From: BNXB01 sp031556375
GTDB lineage: Bacteria; Bacteroidota; Bacteroidia; Bacteroidales; Azobacteroidaceae
Direction of reading: 5' to 3'
NCBI GenBank assembly: GCA_031556375.1
Contig: JAVBTA010000016.1
Location: forward strand, 1 to 64,000
DNA length: 64,000 nt
Part shown: positions 36,900 to 46,708 of the stretch, one piece after another
Numbering within the stretch: the stretch's first letter is position 1
Layout: the number at the start of each line of letters is the position of its first letter
Notes under the pieces: model-generated
The model's database searches: none
What the model was told of the DNA's origin: nothing
The model's input: only the letters and a program-made list of their open reading frames with translations
Made by a program: the position numbers and the translations under genes

Positions 36900-37232
36900 C
36901 TACGACTTTTTCAGGAAACAGGTTTTTAGTACAATACCTGATCCATCGATTTTGCAATCGACTTCCTCCGGATTTTCTGTCAACCGGATACTTTTCACTT
37001 TTGTCCCTCTTTTGATAACCATTGAAGATCCTTTTACCGGTAGATCTTTAATTACTGTAACAGCATCTCCATCGGAAAGAACAGCTCCATTACTGTCTCG
37101 AGGAGTCATATCCGGTTCGGATGAAGTATCTCCGTCTATCCATTCATGGCTGCAATCCGGACATACATTAACTGTTCCATCGAAGTAAGTGTTCTCCATC
37201 TGGCATTTTGGGCAGTGATCTAGTTCTGACAT
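36900..37232 (-). CDS. yjdM: YjdM/PhnA-family zinc-ribbon protein
   Basis: A 110-residue protein with the zinc-ribbon cysteines CPKCQMENTY and CPDCSHEW, followed by the PhnA-type beta domain (SDGDAVTVIKDLPVKGSSMVIKRGT). The old name PhnA implies phosphonoacetate hydrolysis, but that enzyme is a different protein and this family's function is uncertain. It lies 32 bases after sufS, at the end of the translation/Fe-S run. Confidence 0.9.
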   Translation of the reverse strand: MSELDHCPKCQMENTYFDGTVNVCPDCSHEWIDGDTSSEPDMTPRDSNGAVLSDGDAVTVIKDLPVKGSSMVIKRGTKVKSIRLTENPEEVDCKIDGSGIVLKTCFLKKS

Positions 37233-37264
37233 AATTTTTGTAGTAAGTTTTATTTAATTTTTGA

Positions 37265-38491
37265 TTAAAACATTCTGGCTACTTTCTTTATACTTTCAGC
37301 CAAAATATCAATTTCTTCTTTTGTATTATAAAACGCGAATGAAGCCCTGACAGTTCCTTCTATTCCTAAAGCTTCCATTAGTGGTTGCGCACAATGATGT
37401 CCTGTTCTGACAGCGATTCCTAGCCTGTCGAGAAGCATTCCCATATCGTAATGATGAATATTTCCAACAAGAAAAGAGATGACACTACTTTTATGGGTGG
37501 AAGTGCCGAAAATTCTCATTGCATCTATTTGCATCAACTTTTCTGTTGCATAGGATAACAGTTCATCTTCATAATTGTGAATATTATCCAATCCGAGGTT
37601 ATTTACATAATTCAGAGCTTCAGCTAATCCTGCAGAACCTACATAATCAGGAGTGCCGGCTTCAAATTTGAAAGGAAGTTCATTATATGTTGTCTTCTCG
37701 AAAGAGACAGAGGCTATCATTTCTCCTCCTCCCTGATAGGGAGGTAGTTTTTCCAGCCATTCTTCTTTTCCATATAAAGCGCCAACACCGGTTGGACCGT
37801 ATATTTTGTGAGATGAAAAGACCAGAAAATCACAATCCAAAGCTTGTACATCAGTTGGAATATGCTGTACAGACTGCGCGGCATCGATTAATACCGGAAT
37901 ATTGTATTTATGCGCTAATTGAATGACATCTGCAACAGGGTTGACTGTTCCAAGTACGTTAGATACATAAGTCAGGGAAATTAACTTTGTTTTAGAGGAA
38001 ATCAGTTTTTCCAGGTCTTCCAGCAAGATTTCTCCTTTTTCATTGATTGGAGTGACTTTCAATTCGATTCCGGTGATATCTTTTTGTATTTGCCATGGAA
38101 CAATATTGGAATGATGTTCCATAGTAGTTATGATCACTTCATCTCCGGGATGGCATTGTGATCTGCAAAAACTGGAAGCAATCAGATTAATGGATTCTGT
38201 AGTTCCTCTGGTAAATATAATTTCATTGGAATTATGGGCATTCAGATATTTCTGAACGGTTTTACGGGCATTTTCATGTGATTCTGTAGCCAGTTGGCTC
38301 AAATGATGGACCCCACGATGTATATTCGCATTGATTGTACTGTAAACCTCTTCAATTTTCCGGATTACCTGAACAGGCTTTTGAGTAGTGGCTCCGTTAT
38401 CCAGATAAATTAAAGGCTTACCATAGACTTGTTGCGATAGAATCGGAAAGTCTTCCCGTATCTTTTTTATGTCTAAATGCATCCCTGACAT
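37265..38491 (-). CDS. sufS: Cysteine desulfurase SufS
   Basis: A 408-residue class II PLP enzyme that takes sulfur from cysteine for Fe-S cluster assembly. The PLP Lys229 is in SSHKIYGPTG and the active Cys367 in RTGHHCAQP. It overlaps sufD by 19 bases, so translation is coupled. No SufE or SufU is seen nearby, and its sulfur acceptor must be elsewhere. Confidence 0.95.
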   Translation of the reverse strand: MSGMHLDIKKIREDFPILSQQVYGKPLIYLDNGATTQKPVQVIRKIEEVYSTINANIHRGVHHLSQLATESHENARKTVQKYLNAHNSNEIIFTRGTTESINLIASSFCRSQCHPGDEVIITTMEHHSNIVPWQIQKDITGIELKVTPINEKGEILLEDLEKLISSKTKLISLTYVSNVLGTVNPVADVIQLAHKYNIPVLIDAAQSVQHIPTDVQALDCDFLVFSSHKIYGPTGVGALYGKEEWLEKLPPYQGGGEMIASVSFEKTTYNELPFKFEAGTPDYVGSAGLAEALNYVNNLGLDNIHNYEDELLSYATEKLMQIDAMRIFGTSTHKSSVISFLVGNIHHYDMGMLLDRLGIAVRTGHHCAQPLMEALGIEGTVRASFAFYNTKEEIDILAESIKKVARMF

Positions 38492-39813
38492 TTTACAAGT
38501 TCACCTCTGAATCGTTTTTCAACCAGCATTTTTAGCCTATCCTTGAGATTAGGTAAACGAATACCTTCAATAACATCGTTGGTGAACGAAAACTTGAGCA
38601 AGAGACGGGCTTCCTCTTCGCCAATACCGCGAGAACGCATGTAAAATAGCGCTATTTCATCCAATTGACCAGTTGTCATACCATGCGAACATTTCACATC
38701 GTCAGCATAGATTTCAAGCTGAGGCTTTGAAAACATGCGACTTTCGCGGCTACAACAGAGATTGCGGTTATTCTGATATGCCTGGGTTTTTTGAGCGTCC
38801 TTGGCAACAACAATACGTCCACTGAAACATCCAACCGATTGTTCATCAAGAATATACTTGAATAGTTCATCGCTTTGGCAATTTGGTACCCGATGTTCGA
38901 TATTACTTGTATTATCAATTTTCTGGGTTTTGTCTGTAATTGCAAGTCCGTACAGGTGAGTTATTGCATTTTCTCCCTCGAGATAAACATTGTAGTTGTT
39001 ACGGGTAATTCCGTTGCAAAGGGAAATATTGTTTACCATTACGTTGGAAGATGCTTTCTGACTTACAAAGTTAGATGTCAGACGAATTGTATTTTCGGAA
39101 CTTTCTTCCAGTTCATAAAAGTCAAAAACCGCGTTTTCACCGACAAAGATCTCAGCTACTTGTGTTACTGCAAATTTTGGCGTTTCATCCGCAGTATGGT
39201 CACAAACGAGTATTTTTGCTTCTGCACCATCTTCGATAATAATCAGAAAACGTCGGGTCATCAGAGAGTCTACCGAACCTCGGATAATGTTAGTAATCTG
39301 TATCGGCTTTTCAATAACAACATTTTTCGGGACGTAAAGTACATAACCATCCTGGACAAACATTGTATTGAAGGCCTCAATGCCATTTTTATCAAAAGTT
39401 GCTAATTGTCCGTAATGCTTTTTGAATATTTCAGGGAATTTCTCTGCGAAATCGTTCAGGCTTCCGGAAAATACACCATCCGGAAGTATCGGATTTCGTT
39501 CGTCACTTTTATACAACCGGTCATTAATAATGAAATGAATCGTTGAAGATAGGTTTGGAACATTGCATTTGAATACCTTATACGGATCGATTTCAGCTTT
39601 TAAACCTGAGAAATTGAACCCATAATCCGGTTCCATCAATGCCGGAATGTTTGTGTGCTGATAATTTTCCGAATTGAAAACAGGAAAACCCCTTTCCAGG
39701 AATACTTCAAAAGCTTCGTCCCGCCTGGAATTAATTAGTTCAGACGATATCTTATTTAAAGCCTGTTTCTGGGCGGTGAAAAAATCTATATATTGTTGTT
39801 CTGATCGCATCAT
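38473..39813 (-). CDS. sufD: Fe-S assembly protein SufD
   Basis: A 446-residue scaffold partner of SufB and SufC, built from a beta-helix (ILVCDHTADETPKFAVTQVAEIFVGENAVFDFYEL and following). The C-terminal region with KCSHGMTTGQLDE and FYMRSRGI is the family hallmark. It is in the SufBCD complex, which assembles Fe-S clusters using ATP. It starts with ATGATG and overlaps sufC by 4 bases. Confidence 0.94.
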   Translation of the reverse strand: MMRSEQQYIDFFTAQKQALNKISSELINSRRDEAFEVFLERGFPVFNSENYQHTNIPALMEPDYGFNFSGLKAEIDPYKVFKCNVPNLSSTIHFIINDRLYKSDERNPILPDGVFSGSLNDFAEKFPEIFKKHYGQLATFDKNGIEAFNTMFVQDGYVLYVPKNVVIEKPIQITNIIRGSVDSLMTRRFLIIIEDGAEAKILVCDHTADETPKFAVTQVAEIFVGENAVFDFYELEESSENTIRLTSNFVSQKASSNVMVNNISLCNGITRNNYNVYLEGENAITHLYGLAITDKTQKIDNTSNIEHRVPNCQSDELFKYILDEQSVGCFSGRIVVAKDAQKTQAYQNNRNLCCSRESRMFSKPQLEIYADDVKCSHGMTTGQLDEIALFYMRSRGIGEEEARLLLKFSFTNDVIEGIRLPNLKDRLKMLVEKRFRGELVKCQGCI

Positions 39814-40553
39814 TCTTCTTTTAGCCAGTCGTAACCTTTTTCTTCCAGTTCAAGCGCCAGTTCCGCACCTCCCGATTTTACAATTTTTCCTTTGTAGAGA
39901 ACATGTACGAAATCAGGTTTGATGTAATCCAAAAGACGTTGATAGTGAGTAATGAGGATTGTTGCATTATCCGGACGTTTGAGCTTGTTTACGCCGTTTG
40001 CGACAATTCGGAGAGCATCGATATCCAAACCACTGTCGGTTTCGTCCAAAATAGCAAGAGTGGGCTCTAATACCGACATCTGGAATATCTCGTTCTTTTT
40101 CTTCTCTCCTCCGGAAAATCCTTCGTTTACCGAACGGTTGACCAGGTTAGTATCTAACTCTACAATCGCTTGTTTTTCTCTCATCATTTTCAGGAATTCT
40201 CCTGCGGTAAGAGGTTCAAGCCCTTTGTATTTACGGTGTTCATTTACCGCTGTACGCATGAAATTGACCATACTTACTCCCGGAATTTCGACAGGATACT
40301 GAAAACTGAGGAACAATCCTTCACACGATCTTTCTTCCGGCGATAATTCTAATAGGTCTTTGTTCTGGAACCTGACTTCGCCTTCAGTCACTTCGAAGGC
40401 CGGATTTCCAACCAGAACAGCTGAAAGTGTACTTTTCCCGGATCCGTTAGGACCCATAATTGCATGAATCTCTCCAGCATTGACTTGAAGATCAATACCT
40501 TTCAATATCTCTTTTCCATTAATGGAAGCATGTAAATCCTTTATACTTAACAT
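39810..40553 (-). CDS. sufC: Fe-S assembly ATPase SufC
   Basis: A 247-residue ABC-type ATPase of the SufBCD complex. It has Walker A GPNGSGKST, the ABC signature FSGGEKKKNE, and Walker B LAILDETDSGLD. The ATG at 40553 fits the family start (MLSIKDLHASI); an earlier TTG is less likely. It overlaps sufD by 4 bases and lies 10 bases after sufB. Confidence 0.96.
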   Translation of the reverse strand: MLSIKDLHASINGKEILKGIDLQVNAGEIHAIMGPNGSGKSTLSAVLVGNPAFEVTEGEVRFQNKDLLELSPEERSCEGLFLSFQYPVEIPGVSMVNFMRTAVNEHRKYKGLEPLTAGEFLKMMREKQAIVELDTNLVNRSVNEGFSGGEKKKNEIFQMSVLEPTLAILDETDSGLDIDALRIVANGVNKLKRPDNATILITHYQRLLDYIKPDFVHVLYKGKIVKSGGAELALELEEKGYDWLKEE

Positions 40554-40563
40554 ATTATTTGTT

Positions 40564-42012
40564 TTATCCAACACTTCCTTCAAGTGAGATCTGTAATAGC
40601 TTCTGAGCCTCTACAGCAAACTCCATCGGAAGTTTATTTAATACTTCTTTTGCATAACCATTAATGATCAATCCTACTGCATCTTCAGTCGCGATTCCCC
40701 GCTGGTTACAATAAAAAATTTGTTCTTCACTGATCTTTGAGGTCGTAGCCTCATGCTCGACAATTGCAGATTCATTCTGAATATCCATGTATGGAAATGT
40801 ATGAGCTCCACACTTATCGCTTAGCAATAAACTATCACATTGAGAGTGATTTCGTGCATTTTCAGCGCCTTTCATCACTCTGACCAATCCTCGATAACTA
40901 TTTTGGCTGACTCCAGCAGAGATCCCTTTAGAAACGATACGACTTTTAGTGTTCTTTCCAATGTGGATCATCTTTGTCCCGGTATCAGCTTGTTGATGGT
41001 GATTTGTAACCGCAACGGAATAAAATTCTCCGATAGAATTATCGCCGGATAAAATACAGCTTGGATATTTCCATGTGATTGCAGATCCGGTTTCTACCTG
41101 TGTCCAGGATATCTTTGAATTCCGGCCTTTACAGATTCCCCGTTTAGTTACAAAGTTGTAAATACCACCTTTCCCTTCTTTATCACCCGGATACCAGTTT
41201 TGTACGGTTGAATATTTTACTTCTGCGTTTTCCAGGGCTACAATTTCAACGATTGCAGCGTGAAGTTGGTTTTCATCACGCATAGGGGCCGTACAACCTT
41301 CTAGATAACTCACATATGAATCGTCCTCAGCGACAATTAATGTACGTTCGAATTGTCCTGTATTCAGTGCGTTAATACGGAAATAGGTCGATAATTCCAT
41401 TGGGCAACGTACCCCTTTAGGAATATAAACGAACGACCCGTCGCTGAAAACTGCAGAATTGAGTGCAGCAAAGAAATTATCGCGATAGGGGACTACACTT
41501 CCCATGTGTTTTTTGACAAGATCAGGATGTTCTCTGACAGCTTCGCTGAAAGAACAGAAAATAATTCCTTTTTCAGCCAGAACGTCTTTGAAAGTTGTTT
41601 TCACGGAAACACTGTCCATCACCGCATCGACAGCCATTCCGGAGAATATTTTTTGTTCGTGGAGAGGGATTCCGAGTTTATCGAAAGTCTTTAACAACTC
41701 AGGATCTACTTCATCCAGACTTTTAGGCCCTTCTTTTTTCTTTGGGGCGGCATAATATATAATATCCTGATAATCGATTTCGGGAATGTTCAGATGTGCC
41801 CAATGAGGCATCGGCATTTCTTTCCAGAAATGATATGCCTTCAACCGGAAATCCAACATCCAGTCGGGCTCTTCTTTTTTTCTGGAAATAGTCCTGATTA
41901 TATCCTCGTTGAGCCCTTTCGGAACGTAATCCGTTTCGACATTGGTGACAAAACCGTATTTGTATTCCCGGTTTTTCAGTTCGTCAAGTATATCATTTTG
42001 ATTATCTTCCAT
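40564..42012 (-). CDS. sufB: Fe-S assembly protein SufB
   Basis: A 482-residue Fe-S scaffold protein with the SufB beta-helix region (LIVAEDDSYVSYLEGCTAP, AAIVEIVALENAEVKYSTVQNW), and FPYMDIQNESAIVEHEATTSK near the C-terminus. It overlaps cvpA by 11 bases and leads the sufBCDS part of the operon. Confidence 0.96.
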   Translation of the reverse strand: MEDNQNDILDELKNREYKYGFVTNVETDYVPKGLNEDIIRTISRKKEEPDWMLDFRLKAYHFWKEMPMPHWAHLNIPEIDYQDIIYYAAPKKKEGPKSLDEVDPELLKTFDKLGIPLHEQKIFSGMAVDAVMDSVSVKTTFKDVLAEKGIIFCSFSEAVREHPDLVKKHMGSVVPYRDNFFAALNSAVFSDGSFVYIPKGVRCPMELSTYFRINALNTGQFERTLIVAEDDSYVSYLEGCTAPMRDENQLHAAIVEIVALENAEVKYSTVQNWYPGDKEGKGGIYNFVTKRGICKGRNSKISWTQVETGSAITWKYPSCILSGDNSIGEFYSVAVTNHHQQADTGTKMIHIGKNTKSRIVSKGISAGVSQNSYRGLVRVMKGAENARNHSQCDSLLLSDKCGAHTFPYMDIQNESAIVEHEATTSKISEEQIFYCNQRGIATEDAVGLIINGYAKEVLNKLPMEFAVEAQKLLQISLEGSVG

Positions 42013-42508
42013 TCAGGTAATTTTTGATGTATGGGTACAGAGTAGGCACCACACTGTTAACTGTATTAAATAAAACAGATTCTTTTCGGGTTTGTTTATT
42101 AATTAACTTATAATTCGGATCGAATACTGTTAATAAATTGAATGCCAGACTTAAAGCAATCGTCCATCCCAACACTCCCAGAAAACCGCCTAATGCATAA
42201 TTAAGTGTTTTTGCCGGAGTTACCTTAATTGCTACTTCTACTAATTTTCCTAATCCATAGATTGCCAGAACAATAAGTGCAAATGCCACTATATAACAAA
42301 CCCCTGTGATTATGAAAGCAGGCATTGCGTTGGCGATGGAAGGTTGATCTAATAAAAAATTACGGGCAGGTTCGGCCAGGACACCAGCAAACAGGATTGC
42401 GATAATAAGAGCCAGAAGCGAAACGACCTGTTTGATGAATCCATCAAACAGGCCCTTTATCAATCCGATTGTTATACAGACGATTATGACTATATCAAGC
42501 CAATTCAT
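42002..42508 (-). CDS. CvpA family membrane protein
   Basis: A 168-residue inner-membrane protein with four predicted helices (MNWLDIVIIVCITIGLIKG, VVSLLALIIAILFAGVLA, AFIITGVCYIVAFALIVLA, GGFLGVLGWTIALSLAFNLL). CvpA proteins were first linked to colicin V production and are needed for envelope fitness in some bacteria, but the activity is unclear. The ATG at 42508 is preferred to a GTG one codon earlier. It lies 10 bases after infB and overlaps sufB by 11. Confidence 0.88.
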   Translation of the reverse strand: MNWLDIVIIVCITIGLIKGLFDGFIKQVVSLLALIIAILFAGVLAEPARNFLLDQPSIANAMPAFIITGVCYIVAFALIVLAIYGLGKLVEVAIKVTPAKTLNYALGGFLGVLGWTIALSLAFNLLTVFDPNYKLINKQTRKESVLFNTVNSVVPTLYPYIKNYLNGR

Positions 42509-42518
42509 CACATTTTTC

Positions 42519-45422
42519 TTATAGAGTTTGCTTTACTTCTATTTCTTCAAATGCTTCAACGATGTCACCAACTTTGATGTCATTGAAGTTATGGATGTTC
42601 AAACCGCATTCGTAACCGGTAGCTACTTCTTTCACGTCTTCTTTGAAACGTTTCAAAGATCCGAGATCTCCGGAATAGATTACGATACCGTCGCGGATAA
42701 TCCGAATTTTGTTGTTCCGTTTGATCTTTCCTTCCTTGACCATACAACCGGCAACAGTTCCCACTTTCGTGATCTTGAAGACTTCACGTATTTCAACCAT
42801 AGCGGTAATTTCTTCCTTGATTTCAGGAGAAAGCATACCCTCCATGGCCGATTTGACTTCTTCAATTGCGTCATAGATGATAGAATAAAGACGAACATCG
42901 ACACCTTCTTTCTCAGCAGCTCTACGAGCCTGTTGAGAAGGACGTACCTGGAATCCGATGATAATTGCATCGGAAGCAGCTGCAAGTACAACATCCGATT
43001 CGGAAATCTGACCTACACCTTTATGTATTACATTTACCTGGATTTGTTCTGTCGATAGACGGATCAATGAGTCGGAAAGTGCTTCCACAGAACCATCCAC
43101 GTCCCCTTTGACGATGACGTTCAACTGTTGGAAGTTTCCGATTGCAATACGGCGACCGATATCGTCCAGAGTCAGTAGTTTCTGAGTTCTCAAGCCTTGT
43201 TCACGTTGAAGTTGCTCACGTTTGTTGGCAATTTCACGAGCCTCCTGTTCTGTTTCCAGAACGTGGAAAGCATCACCAGCAGTAGGAGCTCCATTTAAAC
43301 CGAGTATTAATACCGGTTCGGCAGGTCCGGCTTCCGTTATTTTTTGGTTACGTTCGTTGAACATCGCTTTGATACGACCGTAATGTGTACCGGCAAGCAC
43401 AATATCCCCCATTTTCAGGGTTCCGTTTTGTACTAGCATAGTAACGACATAACCGCGACCTTTGTCTAGAGAAGATTCTATTACAGAGCCAATTGCACGT
43501 CTGTTTGGATTTGCTTTCAATTCCAATATTTCAGCTTCAAGTAATACTTTTTCAAGCAATTCTTTCACCCCAAGGCCTTGTTTTGCTGAAATATCCTGGG
43601 ATTGATATTTTCCTCCCCAATCTTCAACAAGATAGTTCATTCCAGCAAGAGTTTCCTTTATTTTTTCAGGATTAGCGCCTGGTTTATCGACTTTATTGAT
43701 AGCAAAAACCATCGGAACCCCTGCGGCAGCAGCATGGTTAATAGCTTCTGTTGTTTGGGGCATCACGTTGTCATCAGCAGCTACGATGATGATCGCAATA
43801 TCCGTTACGCTGGCTCCACGGGCACGCATCGCTGTAAAAGCTTCGTGTCCGGGTGTATCCAGGAAAGTGATATGTCTTCCGTCAGAAAGTTTTACGTTAT
43901 ATGCACCGATATGTTGGGTAATACCTCCGGCCTCTCCGGCGATGACATTTGTTTTACGGATACTATCCAAAAGCGATGTCTTACCGTGGTCAACGTGTCC
44001 CATTACGGTTACAATTGGCGGACGAGGTACCAAATCTTCTTCCGAGTCCTCTTCATCAGAGATTGCTTCGACAACTTCAGCGCTGACGTATTCAGTTTTA
44101 AATCCGAATTCTTCAGCAACGATATTGATTGTTTCCGCATCCAAACGTTGGTTGATGGAAACCATGATACCGATACTCATACAGGTGGAAATAATCTGAA
44201 CAACCGGAACGTTCATCATACTTGCCAAGTCATTTGCAGTTACGAATTCCGTCAGCTTGATTGTTTTGCTTTCCATTTCTTCCATTTCATCCATTTCACT
44301 CTGGCGTTGGGAAACGGCATCCCGTTTTTCGCGACGGTATTTTGCTCCTTTTTTCTGACCTTTATTGGTCAGACGTGCAAGGGTTTCTTTGATTTGTTTT
44401 TGTACATCTTCCTCGCTAACTTCAGTTTTGCTATTTGGTTTCCTGAGTTTCAAGCGGGAATTATCGTTCTTCCCTGTTGTAGCTCCCTGTACAATATCTA
44501 CTTTTTCCCGTTTAATACGGTTTCTTTTCTTTTTCTTAGCGTCTTCGTAAGCAGGATCGCTCTTCTTCAAAAGAGTTGGTTTCTCTTTTTTAGATTCTTT
44601 TTCATCCTCCTGAGCTGTCTTTTTGATCTCTGCAGGAGTTATTGTTTTTTTGTTTTCTTTTTCAGCCCGTTCTTTTCTTTTTTCTTCTTTGGATTTCTTT
44701 TTCGGGCGGGTGGACTGGTTGATTGACGAAAGGTCGATCATTCCGGTCACTTTGATATTTGATTCGAATTTTGGCTTATTGAGACGGAAGACATCATCTT
44801 CAGATTCATCTCCGGCAGTATTTTCGGATTCTTCTATCTCTTCTGTAGAGTCGTCATCGTCGTCAATTTCTTCCTCAAAGTCATCGTCGTCTTCTTCGAG
44901 GTCATCATCATTCTCGTCAAAATTATCATCATCGAAGTCTTCTTTTTGTTCTTCTTCCTGTGTTTCTTCAACAACGGGAGTTTCTTCAACCTCAGCTTCA
45001 GGATAAGAGATTGGCTCTTCTTCAACAACCGGAGTGTCGATTTCTTCTTCGACAGGTGTTTCCGGAGTAGCCTTCTTTGTTGTATTCAGGTTTTCAAGAT
45101 CAATTTTCCCTTTAGGAGTGAATTTAGGTTTAAATTCTTCAGGGAGTTCAGTCTTGATTTCTTCGACTTTTTTCTCTTTATACCCTTCAACAGCAACGGT
45201 CTCTTTCTTCTCTTTATGATGACGTTCCTGACTGAATTTTTCAGATTCGATTTTCAGGCTTTTGTCTTTGTTGAACTCCTTCACCAGTAATTCATATTCT
45301 GCATCACCAATTTTTGTATTGGGATTTGGTTCAATATCAAATCCTTTTTTGTGAAGGAATTCCACGACTGTGGTCAACCCGACATTCAAATCTCTAGTTA
45401 CTTTTATTAATCTTATGGCCAT
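42519..45422 (-). CDS. infB: Translation initiation factor IF-2
   Basis: A 967-residue GTPase that brings initiator tRNA to the 30S subunit. The N-terminus (MAIRLIKVTRDLNVGLTTVV) starts the IF2_N domain, then comes an unusually long linker with acidic runs (DDDDLEEDDDDFEEEIDDDD region near residue 170-190) and Lys-rich parts. The G domain has GHVDHGKT at about 475-482, DTPGHEAF and NKVDKP, followed by IF2 domains II-IV. It lies 26 bases after nusA and 10 before cvpA. Confidence 0.96.
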   Translation of the reverse strand: MAIRLIKVTRDLNVGLTTVVEFLHKKGFDIEPNPNTKIGDAEYELLVKEFNKDKSLKIESEKFSQERHHKEKKETVAVEGYKEKKVEEIKTELPEEFKPKFTPKGKIDLENLNTTKKATPETPVEEEIDTPVVEEEPISYPEAEVEETPVVEETQEEEQKEDFDDDNFDENDDDLEEDDDDFEEEIDDDDDSTEEIEESENTAGDESEDDVFRLNKPKFESNIKVTGMIDLSSINQSTRPKKKSKEEKRKERAEKENKKTITPAEIKKTAQEDEKESKKEKPTLLKKSDPAYEDAKKKKRNRIKREKVDIVQGATTGKNDNSRLKLRKPNSKTEVSEEDVQKQIKETLARLTNKGQKKGAKYRREKRDAVSQRQSEMDEMEEMESKTIKLTEFVTANDLASMMNVPVVQIISTCMSIGIMVSINQRLDAETINIVAEEFGFKTEYVSAEVVEAISDEEDSEEDLVPRPPIVTVMGHVDHGKTSLLDSIRKTNVIAGEAGGITQHIGAYNVKLSDGRHITFLDTPGHEAFTAMRARGASVTDIAIIIVAADDNVMPQTTEAINHAAAAGVPMVFAINKVDKPGANPEKIKETLAGMNYLVEDWGGKYQSQDISAKQGLGVKELLEKVLLEAEILELKANPNRRAIGSVIESSLDKGRGYVVTMLVQNGTLKMGDIVLAGTHYGRIKAMFNERNQKITEAGPAEPVLILGLNGAPTAGDAFHVLETEQEAREIANKREQLQREQGLRTQKLLTLDDIGRRIAIGNFQQLNVIVKGDVDGSVEALSDSLIRLSTEQIQVNVIHKGVGQISESDVVLAAASDAIIIGFQVRPSQQARRAAEKEGVDVRLYSIIYDAIEEVKSAMEGMLSPEIKEEITAMVEIREVFKITKVGTVAGCMVKEGKIKRNNKIRIIRDGIVIYSGDLGSLKRFKEDVKEVATGYECGLNIHNFNDIKVGDIVEAFEEIEVKQTL

Positions 45423-45448
45423 ATATTCTTTTTCAGCGTACGTACATG

Positions 45449-46702
45449 TTATTCATCTTCAAATTCAGCTTTCAGGATTCCGAGGACTTCATCGACAGTA
45501 TTTTCCTCTAAATCAGCCTTCTCAATAAGTTCTTCACGACTTAATGCAATCACATTCTTCGCGGTGTAGCATCCTATGTTTTTCAACGCTTCAATTACCC
45601 ATCCTTCGATTTCATCGCTGAACTCATCCAGATAAATATCTTCTCCGTCGATATCGATATCCCTGAATACGTCGATAGTATATTCTGTCAGCATACTGGC
45701 CAATTTGATATTCAAACCGCCCTTACCGATAGCGAGTGATACTTCTTCGGGGCGTAGGAATACTTCTGCTTTTTTCTCTGCTTCATGAATTTTTATTGAA
45801 GAGATTTTTGCAGGGCTAAGAGCACGTTGTATGAACAGTGCGGTGTTATTTGTATAGTTGATTACATCTATATTTTCATTTTTGAGCTCACGTACGATTC
45901 CATGGATACGAGCGCCCTTCATTCCCACGCAAGCGCCTACAGGGTCGATACGGTCATCGTAAGATTCTACTGCGACTTTTGCTCTTTCTCCCGGGATGCG
46001 GGCAATTCTTTTGATAGTGATTAATCCGTCATGGATTTCAGGTACTTCCAATTCGAACAAACGTTGCATGAAAAGGTTTGAAGTACGTGAAAGGATGATT
46101 TTAGGATTGTTATTCTGGTTGTCTACTTTCACGACAACAGCGCGGGCAGTCTCGTTTTTGCGGAAAAAGTCCCCCGGAATCTGTTCTGTCTTCGGTAAGA
46201 TCAACTCGTTTTCTTCATCATCTAATAAAAGAATCTCTTTTTTCCAGATCTGATAAACTTCTGCGGCAACGATTTGACCTACACGATCTTTATATTTATT
46301 GTATAAATTATCTTTTTGAAGTTCCAGTATTTTCGATGCCAATGCCTGGCGCAAGTTCAATACAGCACGGCGACCGAATCCGGCAAAGTTCACTTCGTCG
46401 GTGATTTCTTCTCCGACTTCATAATCTTCTCCTATTTTACGAGCATCTGTCAAAGATATTTGCAGGTTAGAGTCTTCCAACTCATCGTCGGCAACTACCT
46501 CACGGTTTCTCCAGATCTCAAAATCTCCTTTGTCAGGGTTGATAATGATATCATAGTTTTCGTCCGAACCGAACATCTTGCTGATTACATTTCTGAATGC
46601 TTCTTCCAGAACACTGATCAATGTGGTGCGGTCAATGTTCTTTAATTCCTTAAATTCGGCAAACGTATCGATCATACTAACCGTTTCTTGTTTCTTCGCC
46701 AT
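45449..46702 (-). CDS. nusA: Transcription elongation/termination factor NusA
   Basis: A 417-residue RNA polymerase-binding protein. It has the N-terminal domain, an S1 domain (VGQIVAAEVYQIWKKEILLLDD), and two KH domains (DPVGACVGMKGARIHGIVREL, LAIGKGGLNIKLAS). The C-terminus is short and lacks the acidic repeats of the E. coli protein (495 residues), as in most non-proteobacteria. It lies 6 bases after rimP and 26 before infB. Confidence 0.95.
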   Translation of the reverse strand: MAKKQETVSMIDTFAEFKELKNIDRTTLISVLEEAFRNVISKMFGSDENYDIIINPDKGDFEIWRNREVVADDELEDSNLQISLTDARKIGEDYEVGEEITDEVNFAGFGRRAVLNLRQALASKILELQKDNLYNKYKDRVGQIVAAEVYQIWKKEILLLDDEENELILPKTEQIPGDFFRKNETARAVVVKVDNQNNNPKIILSRTSNLFMQRLFELEVPEIHDGLITIKRIARIPGERAKVAVESYDDRIDPVGACVGMKGARIHGIVRELKNENIDVINYTNNTALFIQRALSPAKISSIKIHEAEKKAEVFLRPEEVSLAIGKGGLNIKLASMLTEYTIDVFRDIDIDGEDIYLDEFSDEIEGWVIEALKNIGCYTAKNVIALSREELIEKADLEENTVDEVLGILKAEFEDE

Positions 46703-46708
46703 AAGTTT

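Noticed and set aside
43602..44726. A 374-codon rightward frame opposite infB
   Set aside because: It is rich in Phe and Ser because of antisense reading of acidic and Lys-rich codons; infB itself has all GTPase motifs.
44800..45000. Low-complexity acidic repeat in infB as a possible genomic repeat
   Set aside because: It codes for the acidic linker of IF-2, and the codons vary, so it is protein composition rather than a DNA repeat.
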